Positions 27,844 through 38,243 of a stretch of 64,000 bases of DNA are shown one piece after another. Within the stretch, counting starts at the first letter, position 1. Each line of letters begins with the position of its first letter. A model generated the notes under the pieces. It saw only the letters and a program-made list of their open reading frames with translations, did no database searches and had not been told where the DNA came from. Source of the stretch: an uncultured Lachnospiraceae bacterium (GTDB lineage: Bacteria > Bacillota > Clostridia > Lachnospirales > Lachnospiraceae); contig CADAHQ010000004.1 in NCBI GenBank assembly GCA_902787715.1, positions 1 through 64,000 of the forward strand, written 5' to 3'. The position numbers were made by a program, and so were the translations under genes.

Positions 27844-28581
27844 GTGAAAACAAACAAAGGCAAATGGATCCGTGCTGCGATATTGGCGGCTGTATTTGTC
27901 GGGCTGATTGTATTTTTGTTCACCCGCGGAAACGGAAATACCGCCCGGTACACCGACGGCGTTAACGGACTGAAACTCGGCGACGAAACCTATGAGCTGG
28001 TGACCGACATCGCGACGGAGCGCTACATCGGCTCCCAGGTCCGTGACGTGATCCGCGGCGTGCGGGGAGAGCAGGTCGCCGTCGTCAAATCCTTCGGTAT
28101 CACGATTGCCGCACTCTACCGCCTGGAGGGTGATTCGGAAGACATCTATCTGACGGACGGCAACGACCGCATCTATTGTAAGAAGGAGCGGGCCGAAGCG
28201 GCGCGGGCTGCGCTGGCCGACACCGACAAATACTTCAATGATTTCCGCATCACGGACGCTGCGAAGACCATCGAAGGAATGCGGAAGATTCCCATCGAGC
28301 AGGCGACGGCACTCCGGGAGTTCGGCGCATCGGGGGAAGGGAAGGAGATGACGGTCACGGACAAAAACGTGGTGACCGACTACGACAATCGGCGGGAGAT
28401 TTTTGCTTTCTCAAACGACGGGCTGTTCCGCCATCCGGTGATGGAACTTTTCCTATATAATAACGAAGTCTACCTGACCACGGGATTTGAGGGGGACCGC
28501 GACGTGCGGAAGGACCAGGTTCTTAAGGGAGTGAGGATTCCGGACGAGCTGCAGGAGGCATTTGCCGCGTACTGGAAGTAG
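27844..28581 (+). CDS. Membrane-anchored protein of unknown function
   Basis: 245 aa. One N-terminal transmembrane helix (about residues 8-28, after MKTNKGKWIR) and an extracytoplasmic mixed alpha/beta domain with no recognised family. I start it at the GTG at 27844, which has GGGAGG 5 bases upstream; an ATG at 27832 just after the previous stop has no ribosome site. Probably cotranscribed with the methyltransferase. It is not conserved enough by eye to assign a role. Confidence 0.7.
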   Translation: MKTNKGKWIRAAILAAVFVGLIVFLFTRGNGNTARYTDGVNGLKLGDETYELVTDIATERYIGSQVRDVIRGVRGEQVAVVKSFGITIAALYRLEGDSEDIYLTDGNDRIYCKKERAEAARAALADTDKYFNDFRITDAAKTIEGMRKIPIEQATALREFGASGEGKEMTVTDKNVVTDYDNRREIFAFSNDGLFRHPVMELFLYNNEVYLTTGFEGDRDVRKDQVLKGVRIPDELQEAFAAYWK

Positions 28582-28669
28582 AAAACGGGGCGAAAACCGG
28601 GCAAAAACAGGCGCTTCACGAGAAAAGTGCGGCGATGTGAAAAAATTTTTGGAAAATTGAAATTTCTTC

Positions 28670-28698
28670 TTGCATTCTGCGTACACATGAAGTATAAT
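28670..28698 (+). promoter_or_regulatory. Promoter of the S10 ribosomal protein operon
   Basis: TTGCAT (28670-28675), 17-base spacer, TATAAT (28693-28698), upstream of a leader of about 270 bases. Confidence 0.8.
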
Positions 28699-28704
28699 CA
28701 GTGA

Positions 28705-28975
28705 CGTTGTGACTATGATAGCTGTGAAGCGTGAGGTTGCTGCCCTTGTGGCAGGTTATTCCGTGGAGCGAATGTCAAGTTATGAAACTGGCGACAAGTC
28801 ACTGTACCAATGGTTCTGCCACGAGCAGATAACACGTGCGCAACGACGCAGGTTGGTAACAGTAGCCAAGCATTTTGCTTGGCTGTTTTTACCGGCAGGC
28901 AGGAAACACACGGAGGCGTGTACAGTCACCGCTTGTCGTACTGCAATTAAGTGCGAAAAGGAGGCGGCTATTTTT
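28705..28975 (+). promoter_or_regulatory. Structured leader of the S10 operon with internal terminator
   Basis: About 270 untranslated bases rich in local pairing: CTGCC/GGCAG (28740-28754), TGTC-AGTT/AACT-GACA (28773-28796), and GTGACT (28709-28714) with AGTCAC (28797-28802). Then comes a full intrinsic terminator, AGCCAAGCA-TTT-TGCTTGGCT plus GTTTTT (28864-28890), 86 bases before rpsJ. An open frame that runs through the leader into rpsJ has no ribosome site. Likely a ribosomal-protein-controlled attenuator; the ligand (L4 is the controller in E. coli) is a guess. Confidence 0.7.
28864..28890 (+). terminator. Attenuator terminator in the S10 leader
   Basis: Nine-base-pair stem AGCCAAGCA / TGCTTGGCT with a TTT loop and GTTTTT tail, placed between the promoter and rpsJ. 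Confidence 0.85.
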
Positions 28976-29293
28976 ATGGCAACAAAAGTAATGAGAATCA
29001 CCCTGAAGGCTTACGAGCATCAGCTTATCGATGCGTCCGCAGCCAAGATCGTGGACACGGCGAAGAAGACCGGCAGCAAGGTCAGCGGTCCTGTGCCGTT
29101 GCCGACCAAGAAAGAGGTCATCACGATCCTGAGAGCTACTCACAAGTATAAGGATTCCCGTGAGCAGTTCGAGCAGAGAACTCACAAGAGACTCATCGAC
29201 ATCATTGCACCGGCACAGAAGACGGTTGATGCATTGTCGGGTCTTGAGATGCCGGCCGGTGTGTACATCGGCATCAAGATGATCGACAAATAA
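28976..29293 (+). CDS. rpsJ: Ribosomal protein S10
   Basis: 105 aa 30S protein (also NusE, a transcription antitermination partner). Typical features: [16 protein letters not shown] and the loop motif [20 protein letters not shown] lies upstream of the ATG. First gene of the S10 operon; unlike in many Firmicutes, tuf/fusA are not directly upstream. Confidence 0.98.
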   Translation: MATKVMRITLKAYEHQLIDASAAKIVDTAKKTGSKVSGPVPLPTKKEVITILRATHKYKDSREQFEQRTHKRLIDIIAPAQKTVDALSGLEMPAGVYIGIKMIDK

Positions 29294-29359
29294 ATCATCT
29301 TGTTCATTTAGAATGACCCTTTCGGGGGTCCGCTGTAGATTCAACAGGAGGTAACAGTA

Positions 29360-29995
29360 ATGAAGAAAGCTATTTTAGCTAAGAAAGTCGGAATGACGCA
29401 GATCTTCGATGAGAACGGCGCGTTTGTTCCGGTAACCGTGTTGCAGGCAGGTCCCTGCCCGGTTGTTCAGAAGAAGACCGCTGAGAAGGACGGCTACGAT
29501 GCTGTTCAGGTCGGCTTCGGTGAAGTTCGCGAGCGTTTGGTAAACAAGCCGCTCAAGGGGCATTTTGCGAAGGCAAACGTTCCGGTTAAGAGATATCTCA
29601 AGGAGTTCCGCTTCGATGACGCTGCTTCTTATGAAGTAGGTCAGGAGATCAAGGCGGACATCTTCGCTAACGGAGATAAGGTGGATGCCGTGGGTATCAG
29701 CAAGGGTAAAGGATACGCTGGCGCAATCAAGCGCTTCGGCCTCTCCCGCGGACCGATGAAGCACGGTTCCAAGTATCACAGACATGCAGGTTCCAACGGT
29801 CCTGCTACGACCCCCGGTCGTGTGTTCAAGGGCAAGCATATGCCCGGCCAGATGGGCCATGTCCGTGTTACGGTTCAGAATCTCGAGGTAGTTCGTGTAG
29901 ATCTTGAGAACAACATGATCCTTGTGAAGGGTGCTGTGCCCGGTGCTAAGAAGGGCCTCATCATTCTGAAGGAATCCGTTAAGAACGCGAAGTAA
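29360..29995 (+). CDS. rplC: Ribosomal protein L3
   Basis: 211 aa 50S assembly-initiator protein. The central loop [20 protein letters not shown], which reaches towards the peptidyl transferase centre, is intact, as is the [12 protein letters not shown] start. CAGGAGGT precedes the ATG. A 66-base gap separates it from rpsJ. Confidence 0.98.
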   Translation: MKKAILAKKVGMTQIFDENGAFVPVTVLQAGPCPVVQKKTAEKDGYDAVQVGFGEVRERLVNKPLKGHFAKANVPVKRYLKEFRFDDAASYEVGQEIKADIFANGDKVDAVGISKGKGYAGAIKRFGLSRGPMKHGSKYHRHAGSNGPATTPGRVFKGKHMPGQMGHVRVTVQNLEVVRVDLENNMILVKGAVPGAKKGLIILKESVKNAK

Positions 29996-30019
29996 TCTTG
30001 AGAAAGGAGGATCTAAATC

Positions 30020-30640
30020 ATGGCAGAAGTAAAAGTTTACAATAAAGAAGGCGCTGCAGTCGGCTCCCTTGAGCTCAACGACAGCGTGTTCGGTGTAGAG
30101 ATCAACGAGCACCTCATGCACCTTGCGGTTGTTGCACAGCTTGCTAACAAGCGTCAGGGTACGCAGAGCGCAAAGACCCGCTCTGAGGTAAGCGGCGGCG
30201 GAATCAAGCCGTGGAGACAGAAGGGAACCGGTCGTGCAAGACAGGGCTCCATTCGTGCTCCTCAGTGGAAGGGCGGCGGCGTTGTGTTCGCTCCGAAGCC
30301 GAGAGATTACTCGGTAAGCATGAACAAGAAGGAGAAGGCCGGTGCAATCAAGTCGGCACTTTCCTCCAGAGTTGCAGAGGACAAGATCTTCGTTCTTGAG
30401 GACCTCAACTTCGACGAGATCAAGACGAAGCAGGTAAAGGCAGTGCTTGACGGCCTCAAGGTTGAGAAGGCACTGATCGTAACGGCAGAGAAGGACGAGA
30501 ATGTCATCCTTTCCGCAAGAAACATCGCGGACGTTCGCACGGTTACTTCCAACGCGATCAATGTGTATGACATCCTGAAGTACGGTAACCTGGTTATCAC
30601 CAAGGACGCCGTTGCGAAGATTGAGGAGGTGTACGCATAA
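30020..30640 (+). CDS. rplD: Ribosomal protein L4
   Basis: 206 aa 50S exit-tunnel protein. The tunnel loop reads [15 protein letters not shown], the site of macrolide resistance changes, and appears wild type. In E. coli L4 also represses its own operon. Its last base is shared with the rplW start (TAATG). Confidence 0.98.
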   Translation: MAEVKVYNKEGAAVGSLELNDSVFGVEINEHLMHLAVVAQLANKRQGTQSAKTRSEVSGGGIKPWRQKGTGRARQGSIRAPQWKGGGVVFAPKPRDYSVSMNKKEKAGAIKSALSSRVAEDKIFVLEDLNFDEIKTKQVKAVLDGLKVEKALIVTAEKDENVILSARNIADVRTVTSNAINVYDILKYGNLVITKDAVAKIEEVYA

Positions 30641-30951
30641 TGGCTGACTTAAAATACTACGACGTCATCCTCAGACCGGTAGTTACCGAGAAGAGCATGA
30701 ACGCGATGGCTACGAAGAAGTATGCGTTTTACGTTAATCCGGACGCTACGAAGAATCAGATCAAGGAAGCTGTAGAGAAGATGTTCGCCGGCACGAAGGT
30801 TGCATCCGTCAACACCATGAACATCGACGGCAAGAACCGCAGACGTAACACGGCTGACGGTATCGTAACCGGCAAGACTGCAGCGAAGAAGAAAGCAATC
30901 GTACAGTTGACCGCAGACAGCGCTGATATCGAGCTCTTTACCGGCCTGTAA
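30640..30951 (+). CDS. rplW: Ribosomal protein L23
   Basis: 103 aa 50S protein at the tunnel exit, docking site for trigger factor and SRP. Starts with YYDVILRPVVTEKS, the usual opening. Start overlaps the rplD stop by one base. Confidence 0.98.
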   Translation: MADLKYYDVILRPVVTEKSMNAMATKKYAFYVNPDATKNQIKEAVEKMFAGTKVASVNTMNIDGKNRRRNTADGIVTGKTAAKKKAIVQLTADSADIELFTGL

Positions 30952-30979
30952 GATTTGATGAACGAAAGGAGTTAAAGAA

Positions 30980-31828
30980 ATGGGCATTAAGAAATACACT
31001 CCGTACACACCTTCCAGAAGAAACATGACCTGCTCCGATTTCGCAGAGATCACCTGCTCCACACCGGAGAAGTCGCTGTGCGTTTCTCTGAAGAAGACGG
31101 CCGGCCGTAACAGCCAGGGTAAGATTACCGTTCGTCACATCGGCGGCGGCTCCAGAAGACTGTACAGAGTCATTGATTTTAAGAGAAAGAAGGATGATAT
31201 CCCGGCCGTTGTTAAGACGATCGAGTATGATCCCAACAGAACCGCCAACATCGCTCTGATCTGCTACGCAGACGGCGAGAAGGCATACATCCTCGCACCG
31301 AACGGCCTCAAGGTCGGCATGAAGATCATGAACGGCGCCAACGCCGAAGTTCGTATCGGTAACTGCCTTCCTCTTGAGAAGATTCCGATCGGTACGATGA
31401 TTCACAACATCGAGCTGTATCCCGGCAAGGGCGGCCAGCTGGTTCGCGCAGCCGGCAACAGCGCTCAGCTGATGGCGAAGGAAGGAAAGTACGCTACGCT
31501 GCGTCTTCCGTCCGGCGAGATGCGGATGGTTCCAATCATCTGCCGCGCGACCATCGGTCAGCTTGGAAATATCGACCATGAGCTTGTAAACATCGGCAAA
31601 GCCGGTCGCAAGCGCCATATGGGTATCCGTCCTACGGTTCGCGGTTCCGTAATGAACCCGAATGACCATCCTCACGGCGGTGGTGAAGGCAAGTGCGGTA
31701 TCGGTCGTCCCGGTCCGAGCACGCCTTGGGGCAAGCCTGCTCTCGGTCTTAAGACCCGCCTGAAGAACAAGCAGTCCAACAAGCTTATCATCCGCAGACG
31801 TGACGGAAGCACCATCAAGAATAAATAG
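30980..31828 (+). CDS. rplB: Ribosomal protein L2
   Basis: 282 aa 50S protein close to the peptidyl transferase centre. The conserved [14 protein letters not shown] segment, with the essential His, is near residues 224-237. AAAGGAG precedes the ATG. Confidence 0.98.
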   Translation: MGIKKYTPYTPSRRNMTCSDFAEITCSTPEKSLCVSLKKTAGRNSQGKITVRHIGGGSRRLYRVIDFKRKKDDIPAVVKTIEYDPNRTANIALICYADGEKAYILAPNGLKVGMKIMNGANAEVRIGNCLPLEKIPIGTMIHNIELYPGKGGQLVRAAGNSAQLMAKEGKYATLRLPSGEMRMVPIICRATIGQLGNIDHELVNIGKAGRKRHMGIRPTVRGSVMNPNDHPHGGGEGKCGIGRPGPSTPWGKPALGLKTRLKNKQSNKLIIRRRDGSTIKNK

Positions 31829-31841
31829 GAGGTAAACCATA

Positions 31842-32117
31842 ATGGCACGTTCGTTAAAGAAGGGACCTTTTGCAGATCAGTACCTGCTTGACAAGGTCAA
31901 TGAAATGAATGAGAAGGGCGACAAGAGCGTCATCAAGACCTGGTCCCGCCGTTCCACCATCTTCCCGTCCTTCGTAGGCCACACGATCGCTGTATACGAC
32001 GGCAAGAAGCACGTTCCGGTATACGTGACCGAGGATATGGTTGGCCACAAGCTCGGCGAGTTCGTTGCGACGAGAAACTTCCGCGGACACGGCAAGGATG
32101 AGAAGAAGTCCCGCTAA
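31842..32117 (+). CDS. rpsS: Ribosomal protein S19
   Basis: 91 aa 30S head protein ([10 protein letters not shown] start, RNFRGHGK end). Preceded by AGGAGG; 13 bases after rplB. The following 81 bases to rplV hold no recognised element. Confidence 0.98.
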   Translation: MARSLKKGPFADQYLLDKVNEMNEKGDKSVIKTWSRRSTIFPSFVGHTIAVYDGKKHVPVYVTEDMVGHKLGEFVATRNFRGHGKDEKKSR

Positions 32118-32198
32118 TCCGAGGAATCAACAATATGCATGATCGTTGTGCAGGAAGAAAGAATAACGGAGAACCGTTAACGAAAGGAGAATCATCTC

Positions 32199-32585
32199 AT
32201 GGCTAAAGGACATAGATCCCAGATCAAGAGAGAAAGAAATGCGAATGCGGACAAGAGACCTTCCGCGAAGCTGTCTTACGCAAGAGTTTCCACGCAGAAG
32301 GCCTGCTTCGTACTTGACGCAATCAGAGGCAAGGACGTAACAACCGCGTTAGGCATTTTGGCATACAATCCCAGATACGCTTCGACGGTGATTGAGAAGT
32401 TACTGAAGTCGGCAATCGCCAACGCAGAAAACAACAACGGTATGGATGTGAACAAGCTTTACATCGCAGAGTGCTTTGCAAACAACGCTCCTACGATGAA
32501 GAGAATTCAGCCCAGATCCCAGGGTCGCGCTTATCAGATCCTGAAGAGAATGAGCCACATCACCGTAGTTTTGGATGAGAGATAA
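32199..32585 (+). CDS. rplV: Ribosomal protein L22
   Basis: 128 aa 50S tunnel protein with the beta-hairpin sequence [23 protein letters not shown] precedes the ATG. Confidence 0.98.
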   Translation: MAKGHRSQIKRERNANADKRPSAKLSYARVSTQKACFVLDAIRGKDVTTALGILAYNPRYASTVIEKLLKSAIANAENNNGMDVNKLYIAECFANNAPTMKRIQPRSQGRAYQILKRMSHITVVLDER

Positions 32586-32596
32586 GGAGGTATCGC

Positions 32597-33253
32597 ATGG
32601 GACAGAAAGTAAATCCGCATGGATTAAGAGTCGGTATCATTAGTGATTGGGACTCCAAGTGGTATGCAGAGGCTGACTTTGCAGACAATCTTGTAGAGGA
32701 CTACAAGATTCGCGAGTTCCTGAAGAAGAAGTTGTTCAGCGCAGCGATCTCCAAGATCGACATCGAGCGTACTACGGACAAGATCAAGGTTACCGTTCAC
32801 ACGGCTAAGCCCGGTGTTGTCATCGGTAAGGGCGGCGCTGAGATCGAGAAGCTGAAGGCGCAGGTTGAGAAGCTTACGACCAAGAAGCTGAACCTTGAGA
32901 TCAAGGAAATCAAGAGACCGGATACCAATGCGCAGCTTGTTGCCGAGAACATTGCGGCACAGCTCGAGAACCGTGTGAGCTTCCGTCGTGCTATGAAGTC
33001 CACGATGTCCCGCACGATGAAGAGCGGCGCTAAGGGTATCAAGACCTGCTGTGCCGGCCGTCTCGGCGGTGCGGATATGGCTCGTATCGAGTTCTACAGC
33101 GAGGGAACCATTCCGTTGCAGACTCTGCGTGCTGACATTGACTATGGTTTCGCCGAGGCTAACACGACCTACGGTAAGGTTGGCGTTAAGGTTTGGATCT
33201 ACCACGGCGAGGTACTCCCCACAAAGGGAAAAAAGGAAGGGAGCGATAAATAA
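32597..33253 (+). CDS. rpsC: Ribosomal protein S3
   Basis: 218 aa 30S protein at the mRNA entry site, with a KH domain ([14 protein letters not shown] near residues 74-87). Its stop shares one base with the rplP start (TAATG). Confidence 0.98.
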   Translation: MGQKVNPHGLRVGIISDWDSKWYAEADFADNLVEDYKIREFLKKKLFSAAISKIDIERTTDKIKVTVHTAKPGVVIGKGGAEIEKLKAQVEKLTTKKLNLEIKEIKRPDTNAQLVAENIAAQLENRVSFRRAMKSTMSRTMKSGAKGIKTCCAGRLGGADMARIEFYSEGTIPLQTLRADIDYGFAEANTTYGKVGVKVWIYHGEVLPTKGKKEGSDK

Positions 33254-33690
33254 TGTTAATGCCTAAGAGAGTGAAACGGCGTAAGCAGTTTCGTGGAACG
33301 ATGAGAGGAAAGGCTTTACGAGGCAACACCATTTCTTATGGCGAGTACGGCATTGTTGCTACCGAGCCTTGCTGGATTAAGTCGAATCAGATTGAAGCAG
33401 CCCGTATCGCTATGACGCGTTACATTAAGCGTGGCGGTCAGGTTTGGATTAAAATTTTCCCGGACAAGCCCGTAACGGCAAAGCCTGCTGAGACCCGAAT
33501 GGGTTCCGGAAAAGGCTCCACGGAGTTCTGGGTAGCAGTTGTTAAGCCCGGACGCGTGATGTTTGAGATTGCCGGCGTTTCGGAGGAAATTGCTAAGGAG
33601 GCTCTCCGCCTTGCGACACACAAGCTGCCTTGCAAGTGCAAGATCGTGTCGCGTGAAGATTTAGAAGGAGGTAACGGCAGTGAAAACTAA
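33253..33690 (+). CDS. rplP: Ribosomal protein L16
   Basis: 145 aa 50S A-site protein ([12 protein letters not shown] start). It overlaps rpmC by 11 bases, so the rpmC ribosome site is inside this gene. Confidence 0.98.
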   Translation: MLMPKRVKRRKQFRGTMRGKALRGNTISYGEYGIVATEPCWIKSNQIEAARIAMTRYIKRGGQVWIKIFPDKPVTAKPAETRMGSGKGSTEFWVAVVKPGRVMFEIAGVSEEIAKEALRLATHKLPCKCKIVSREDLEGGNGSEN

Positions 33691-33889
33691 GAAATTTGTC
33701 GATGATCTTAAGACGAAGTCTGTGTCTGAGCTGAACAGTGACCTGGTTGCTGCCAAGAAGGAGCTCTTCAACCTGCGCTTCCAGAACGCAACGAATCAGC
33801 TGGACAATACAAGCAGAATCAAAGAGGTTAGACGCAACATTGCGCGCATTCAGACCGTCATTTCCGCAAAGGAAACGGAGCAGAACTAA
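33680..33889 (+). CDS. rpmC: Ribosomal protein L29
   Basis: 69 aa helical 50S protein at the tunnel exit. Starts with GTG at 33680 following GAAGGAGGT inside rplP. Confidence 0.97.
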   Translation: MKTKKFVDDLKTKSVSELNSDLVAAKKELFNLRFQNATNQLDNTSRIKEVRRNIARIQTVISAKETEQN

Positions 33890-33916
33890 CCCTGAGACTT
33901 GGAAAGGAGAATTCAC

Positions 33917-34171
33917 GTGGAAAGAAACTTGAGAAAAGTACGTACCGGTAAGGTCGTAAGCGATAAGATGGACAAGACCATCGTCGTAGCCGTTGTGGAC
34001 AACGTTAAGCATCCTCTCTACAACAAAATTGTGAAGAGAACCTACAAGTTGAAGGCGCATGACGAGAACAACGAATGCAAGATCGGTGATCGCGTTAAAG
34101 TAATGGAGACGAGACCGCTCTCGAAGGATAAGAGATGGAGACTCGTAGAGATCGTGGAAAAGGCTAAGTAA
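33917..34171 (+). CDS. rpsQ: Ribosomal protein S17
   Basis: 84 aa 30S primary-binding protein ([17 protein letters not shown]). I choose the GTG at 33917, which has GAAAGGAG upstream at 8 bases and gives the family length; an upstream ATG at 33899 is too close to the ribosome site. Confidence 0.97.
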   Translation: MERNLRKVRTGKVVSDKMDKTIVVAVVDNVKHPLYNKIVKRTYKLKAHDENNECKIGDRVKVMETRPLSKDKRWRLVEIVEKAK

Positions 34172-34214
34172 TTCGACGATATCGGACGAGTTACAGCGAA
34201 AGGAGTTAAGCACT

Positions 34215-34583
34215 ATGATTCAAACAGAAACCAGACTGAAGGTTGCTGACAACACCGGTGCGAAGGAGCTTCTCTGCATCCGCGTTATGGGTGGTTCCGT
34301 GAGAAGATATGCCGGCATCGGCGATATCATCGTCGCTTCCGTAAAGGACGCTACTCCCGGTGGCGTTGTTAAGAAGGGTGACGTTGTGAAGGCTGTCGTG
34401 GTTCGTACGGTGAAGAGTGTACGTCGTAAGGACGGTTCCTACATCCGTTTCGATGAGAATGCGGCAGTAATTATTAAGGACGACTTGAATCCCAGAGGTA
34501 CGCGTATCTTTGGACCGGTTGCGAGAGAGCTTCGTGACAAGAAGTTTATGAAGATCGTGTCTCTGGCACCGGAAGTACTGTAA
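34215..34583 (+). CDS. rplN: Ribosomal protein L14
   Basis: 122 aa 50S intersubunit-bridge protein ([18 protein letters not shown] start). First gene of the spc part; no separate promoter is evident between rpsQ and rplN. Confidence 0.98.
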   Translation: MIQTETRLKVADNTGAKELLCIRVMGGSVRRYAGIGDIIVASVKDATPGGVVKKGDVVKAVVVRTVKSVRRKDGSYIRFDENAAVIIKDDLNPRGTRIFGPVARELRDKKFMKIVSLAPEVL

Positions 34584-34595
34584 GGAGGTGTCAGC

Positions 34596-34913
34596 ATGGC
34601 TACAAGCAAAATTAAGAAGGGCGACACTGTCAAGATCATTACCGGTAAGGATAAGGGTAGTGAAGGTAAGGTAATCCGCGTTGAGGACGGCAAGGTCCTT
34701 GTGCAGGGCTGCAACATGGTGAAGAAGCACCAGAAGGCCACGCAGGCGAATCCTAAGGGCGGTATCGAGAACCGTGAAGCGTTGATCGACGTATCCAACG
34801 TGATGCTCGTATTCAACGGCAAGCCCACGAGAGTCGGCTTCAAGACGGTAGCGGACAAGGACAAGACCAAGAAGGTCCGCTATGCGAAGACAACCGGCGA
34901 TGTTATTGACTAA
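34596..34913 (+). CDS. rplX: Ribosomal protein L24
   Basis: 105 aa 50S assembly-initiator with a KOW motif ([20 protein letters not shown]). AAGGAGGTG before the ATG. Confidence 0.98.
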   Translation: MATSKIKKGDTVKIITGKDKGSEGKVIRVEDGKVLVQGCNMVKKHQKATQANPKGGIENREALIDVSNVMLVFNGKPTRVGFKTVADKDKTKKVRYAKTTGDVID

Positions 34914-34937
34914 TTCTAAGAGAGGAGGTCTATTACG

Positions 34938-35477
34938 TTGACTAGATTAAAAGAGACCTATTTGAACGAGATTGCGGACGCAATGCAGAAGAAGTTCGGT
35001 TACAAGAACGTGATGCAGATTCCGAAGCTCGATAAGATTGTGATCAACATGGGTGTCGGCGAGGCAAAGGAGAACGCGAAGGCGCTCGAGTCCGCCTGCA
35101 AGGACATGGAGATCATCTCCGGACAGAAGCCCATCATCACCAAGGCGAAGAAGTCCGTGGCTAACTTCAAGATCAGAGAGGGTCTTGCGATCGGCTGCAA
35201 AGTAACCCTTCGCGGCGACAAGATGTATGAGTTCGCAGATCGTCTGATCAACCTTGCACTTCCGCGAGTTCGTGACTTCCGCGGTGTGAACCCCAACGCA
35301 TTTGACGGCCGCGGCAACTATGCCGTAGGTATCAAGGAGCAGTTGATCTTCCCGGAGATTGAGTACGACAAGGTGGACAAGGTTCGCGGTATGGATGTTA
35401 TCTTCGTTACGACGGCTAAGACCGACGAGGAAGCACGCGAACTGTTAAGACTGTTTGGCATGCCGTTTGCCAAGTAA
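34938..35477 (+). CDS. rplE: Ribosomal protein L5 (TTG start)
   Basis: 179 aa 5S-rRNA-binding 50S protein. The only start that fits the AGAGGAGG at 34920-34927 and the conserved N-terminus [11 protein letters not shown] is a TTG codon at 34938, the one TTG start I assign in the ribosomal cluster. The next in-frame ATG would remove 16 residues of the conserved helix. Confidence 0.95.
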   Translation: MTRLKETYLNEIADAMQKKFGYKNVMQIPKLDKIVINMGVGEAKENAKALESACKDMEIISGQKPIITKAKKSVANFKIREGLAIGCKVTLRGDKMYEFADRLINLALPRVRDFRGVNPNAFDGRGNYAVGIKEQLIFPEIEYDKVDKVRGMDVIFVTTAKTDEEARELLRLFGMPFAK

Positions 35478-35491
35478 TAGGAGGTTAATAC

Positions 35492-35677
35492 ATGGCTAAA
35501 TTATCTATGAAGCTGAAGCAGCAGCGCACTCCGAAGTTCTCCACCAGAGCGTACACCCGCTGCAGACTGTGCGGTCGCCCGCATGCGGTCCTGAGAAAGT
35601 ACGGCATTTGCCGTGTATGCTTCCGTGAGTTGGCATACAAGGGTCAGATCCCGGGTGTTAAGAAGGCTAGCTGGTAA
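35492..35677 (+). CDS. rpsN: Ribosomal protein S14, zinc-binding type
   Basis: 61 aa short (type Z) S14 with the Cys4 zinc site CRLCG...CRVC. The type Z form is usual in Gram-positive bacteria. AGGAGG before the ATG. Confidence 0.98.
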   Translation: MAKLSMKLKQQRTPKFSTRAYTRCRLCGRPHAVLRKYGICRVCFRELAYKGQIPGVKKASW

Positions 35678-35722
35678 GCGGTTGCTGCGGCAAGGCTTGC
35701 ACGAAAATAGGAGGTTACAATT

Positions 35723-36124
35723 ATGACTATGAGCGATCCGATTGCAGATATGCTTACGAGAATCCGTAACGCCAATACTGCAAAGCACGATACGGTGGAT
35801 GTTCCCGCTTCCAAGATCAAGGTTGCAATTGCCGACATTCTTGTGAAGGAAGGATTTGTATCCGGCTACAAGATGATTGATGTAGGGAATTTCCAGGACA
35901 TTCAGATTACCCTCAAGTACGGTAAGGACAAGAATGTCAAGGCTATCACCGGTTTGAAGAGAATCTCGAAGCCCGGTCTTCGCGTTTACGCGAGCAAGGA
36001 AGAGCTTCCCCGCGTTCTCGGCGGTCTCGGTGTAGCTATCATTTCGACGAACAAAGGTATCATTACGGACAAGGAAGCACGTCAGCTCAATGTAGGTGGT
36101 GAAGTGCTTGCTTATGTCTGGTAA
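35723..36124 (+). CDS. rpsH: Ribosomal protein S8
   Basis: 133 aa 30S assembly protein ([14 protein letters not shown] start). In E. coli S8 represses the spc operon; no S8 site was recognised here. Confidence 0.98.
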   Translation: MTMSDPIADMLTRIRNANTAKHDTVDVPASKIKVAIADILVKEGFVSGYKMIDVGNFQDIQITLKYGKDKNVKAITGLKRISKPGLRVYASKEELPRVLGGLGVAIISTNKGIITDKEARQLNVGGEVLAYVW

Positions 36125-36145
36125 TCAGAGTAAGGAGGTACGGGC

Positions 36146-36688
36146 ATGTCACGTATAGGAAAAATGCCAATCGCCATTCCTGCCGGTGTTACGGTAGAGG
36201 TGGCAGAAAATAATAAAGTGACGGTAAAGGGACCCAAGGGAACCCTTGAGAGAGTACTTGCACCGGAACTTAACATCAAGGTTGAAGCCGGTGAGGTAGT
36301 AGTGGAGAGACCGAACGACCTGAAGAGAATCAAGTCCCTTCACGGTCTTACGAGAACGCTCATCAACAACATGGTTGTCGGCGTTACGAACGGATATGAG
36401 AAGGTCCTTGAGGTAAACGGTGTCGGCTACCGTGCAGCTAAGCAGGGCAAGACCCTTACGCTTACGCTCGGTTACTCGCATTCGGTTATCATGGAGGATC
36501 CGGACGGTATCGAGACCATTCTTGACGGTCAGAACAAGATCACCGTTAAGGGTATCGATAAGGAAAAAGTCGGACAGTACGCTGCCGAGATCAGAGACAA
36601 GAGAAGACCTGAGCCTTATAAGGGCAAGGGTATCAAGTACGCTGATGAGGTTATCAGACGTAAGGTCGGCAAGACTGGTAAGAAGTAG
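36146..36688 (+). CDS. rplF: Ribosomal protein L6
   Basis: 180 aa 50S protein ([15 protein letters not shown] start, [13 protein letters not shown] motif near the end). AAGGAGGT before the ATG. Confidence 0.98.
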   Translation: MSRIGKMPIAIPAGVTVEVAENNKVTVKGPKGTLERVLAPELNIKVEAGEVVVERPNDLKRIKSLHGLTRTLINNMVVGVTNGYEKVLEVNGVGYRAAKQGKTLTLTLGYSHSVIMEDPDGIETILDGQNKITVKGIDKEKVGQYAAEIRDKRRPEPYKGKGIKYADEVIRRKVGKTGKK

Positions 36689-36703
36689 AAAGGAGAATAA
36701 ATC

Positions 36704-37072
36704 ATGGTAAGTAAGGAATGCAGATCGGAAATTCGTGCCAAGAAGCACATGAAGATTCGTAATCGTTTCTCCGGAACTGCTGAAAGACCCAGACTGGCCG
36801 TCTTCCGTAGTAATAACCATATGTATTGCCAGATCATCGACGATGTGGCAGGCAACACCCTGGTTGCGGCTTCCACCCTCGAGAAGGATGTGAAGGCACA
36901 GTGTGAGAAGACCAACGACGTGGCCGCTGCGAAGGTTCTCGGAACGGCGATCGCGAAGAAGGCCCTTGAGAAGGGGATCGACACGGTTGTCTTTGACAGA
37001 GGCGGTTTTTTATATGCAGGTAAGATTCAGGCTTTAGCCGAGGCAGCTCGCGAAGCCGGTCTGAACTTTTAG
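36704..37072 (+). CDS. rplR: Ribosomal protein L18
   Basis: 122 aa 5S-rRNA-binding 50S protein (RPRLAVFRSNNHMYCQIIDD). GAAAGGAG before the ATG. Confidence 0.98.
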   Translation: MVSKECRSEIRAKKHMKIRNRFSGTAERPRLAVFRSNNHMYCQIIDDVAGNTLVAASTLEKDVKAQCEKTNDVAAAKVLGTAIAKKALEKGIDTVVFDRGGFLYAGKIQALAEAAREAGLNF

Positions 37073-37087
37073 TCAAGGAGGAATGAC

Positions 37088-37591
37088 ATGAAACGTTCAA
37101 TCGTTGATACTAATCAGGTCGAGATGGAAGACAAGGTTGTCGAGATCAAGCGTGTCACCAAGGTTGTCAAGGGCGGTCGTACCATGCGCATCAGCGCTCT
37201 GGTCGTAGTCGGCGACAAGAAGGGACATGTCGGCGCCGGCCTTGGCAAGGCTGCCGAGGTTCCGGAGGCAATCCGGAAGGCGAAGGAAGATGCCATGAAG
37301 CACATGGTTACGCTTCCGATCGATGACAACGGTTCCGTTCCTCACGACTTTATCGGACAGTTCGGCAGCGCAGAGATTTTGCTCAAGAAAGCTTCTCAAG
37401 GTACCGGTATCATCGCAGGCGGTCCTGCACGTATCGTACTTGAGCTTGCCGGATACAAGAATATTCGTACGAAGTCCCTCGGCTCCAACAACAAGCGCAA
37501 CGTTGTTTTGGCAACGCTTAACGGCTTGAACGAGCTGAAGACTCCCGAGCAGGTTGCTGCACTTCGCGGCATTTCCGTAAGCGACTTATAG
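37088..37591 (+). CDS. rpsE: Ribosomal protein S5
   Basis: 167 aa 30S fidelity protein. The segment [19 protein letters not shown], where spectinomycin resistance changes map, looks wild type. Confidence 0.98.
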   Translation: MKRSIVDTNQVEMEDKVVEIKRVTKVVKGGRTMRISALVVVGDKKGHVGAGLGKAAEVPEAIRKAKEDAMKHMVTLPIDDNGSVPHDFIGQFGSAEILLKKASQGTGIIAGGPARIVLELAGYKNIRTKSLGSNNKRNVVLATLNGLNELKTPEQVAALRGISVSDL

Positions 37592-37602
37592 GAGGTAGCG
37601 AA

Positions 37603-37782
37603 ATGGCAGAGATTAAAGTAACATTGGTGAAATCCACCATCGGTGCAATTCCGAAACATAAGAAAACCGTTGCAGCTCTCGGCCTTCATAAGCTGAACAG
37701 CAGCAACGTCCTTCCCGATAATGCTGCAACCAAGGGCATGATCGCGCAGGTAAAGCATTTGGTTAAGGTTGAAGAAATCTGA
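37603..37782 (+). CDS. rpmD: Ribosomal protein L30
   Basis: 59 aa 50S protein read directly from the sequence: ATG after ATAGGAGGTAGCGAA, begins [14 protein letters not shown] and ends [10 protein letters not shown]. It fills the gap between rpsE and rplO, as expected for the spc operon. Confidence 0.97.
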   Translation: MAEIKVTLVKSTIGAIPKHKKTVAALGLHKLNSSNVLPDNAATKGMIAQVKHLVKVEEI

Positions 37783-37801
37783 AAACAAGGAGGTGCATAC
37801 G

Positions 37802-38242
37802 ATGAATTTGGCAGAGTTAAAGCCGGCGGAAGGTTCCAAGCACAGCGATAATTTCCGCAGAGGCCGCGGACATGGCTCGGGCAACGGCAAGACCGCAGGC
37901 AAGGGTCATAAGGGTCAGAAGGCACGCTCGGGAGCACCGAGAATCGGTTTCGAAGGCGGTCAGATGCCTTTGTACCGTCGTCTTCCTAAGAGAGGCTTCA
38001 AGAATATCAATTCCAAGAACATCATTGCGATCAACGTTTCGATGTTGAATCGTTTCGAGGACGGTGCCACGGTTAATGTGGAGTCTCTCATGGAGATTGG
38101 GTTGGTGAGCAATCCCAGAGACGGCGTCAAGATTCTCGGCAATGGTGAGCTTACCAAGAAGCTGAACGTTGCGGTAAATGCTTACAGCGCTTCCGCGATT
38201 GAGAAGATTCAGGCTCTTGGGGGAAGTGCCGAGGTGATCTGA
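37802..38242 (+). CDS. rplO: Ribosomal protein L15
   Basis: 146 aa 50S protein with the Gly-rich N-terminal extension [19 protein letters not shown]. The ATG at 37802 follows AAGGAGG; a longer frame starting at 37769 inside rpmD is rejected. Only one base separates it from secY. Confidence 0.98.
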   Translation: MNLAELKPAEGSKHSDNFRRGRGHGSGNGKTAGKGHKGQKARSGAPRIGFEGGQMPLYRRLPKRGFKNINSKNIIAINVSMLNRFEDGATVNVESLMEIGLVSNPRDGVKILGNGELTKKLNVAVNAYSASAIEKIQALGGSAEVI

Positions 38243-38243
38243 C

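Noticed and set aside
28709..28975. In-frame extension of rpsJ by 89 residues through the leader
   Set aside because: No ribosome site at the upstream start, the region contains a terminator and structured RNA, and S10 has a fixed length of about 103 residues.
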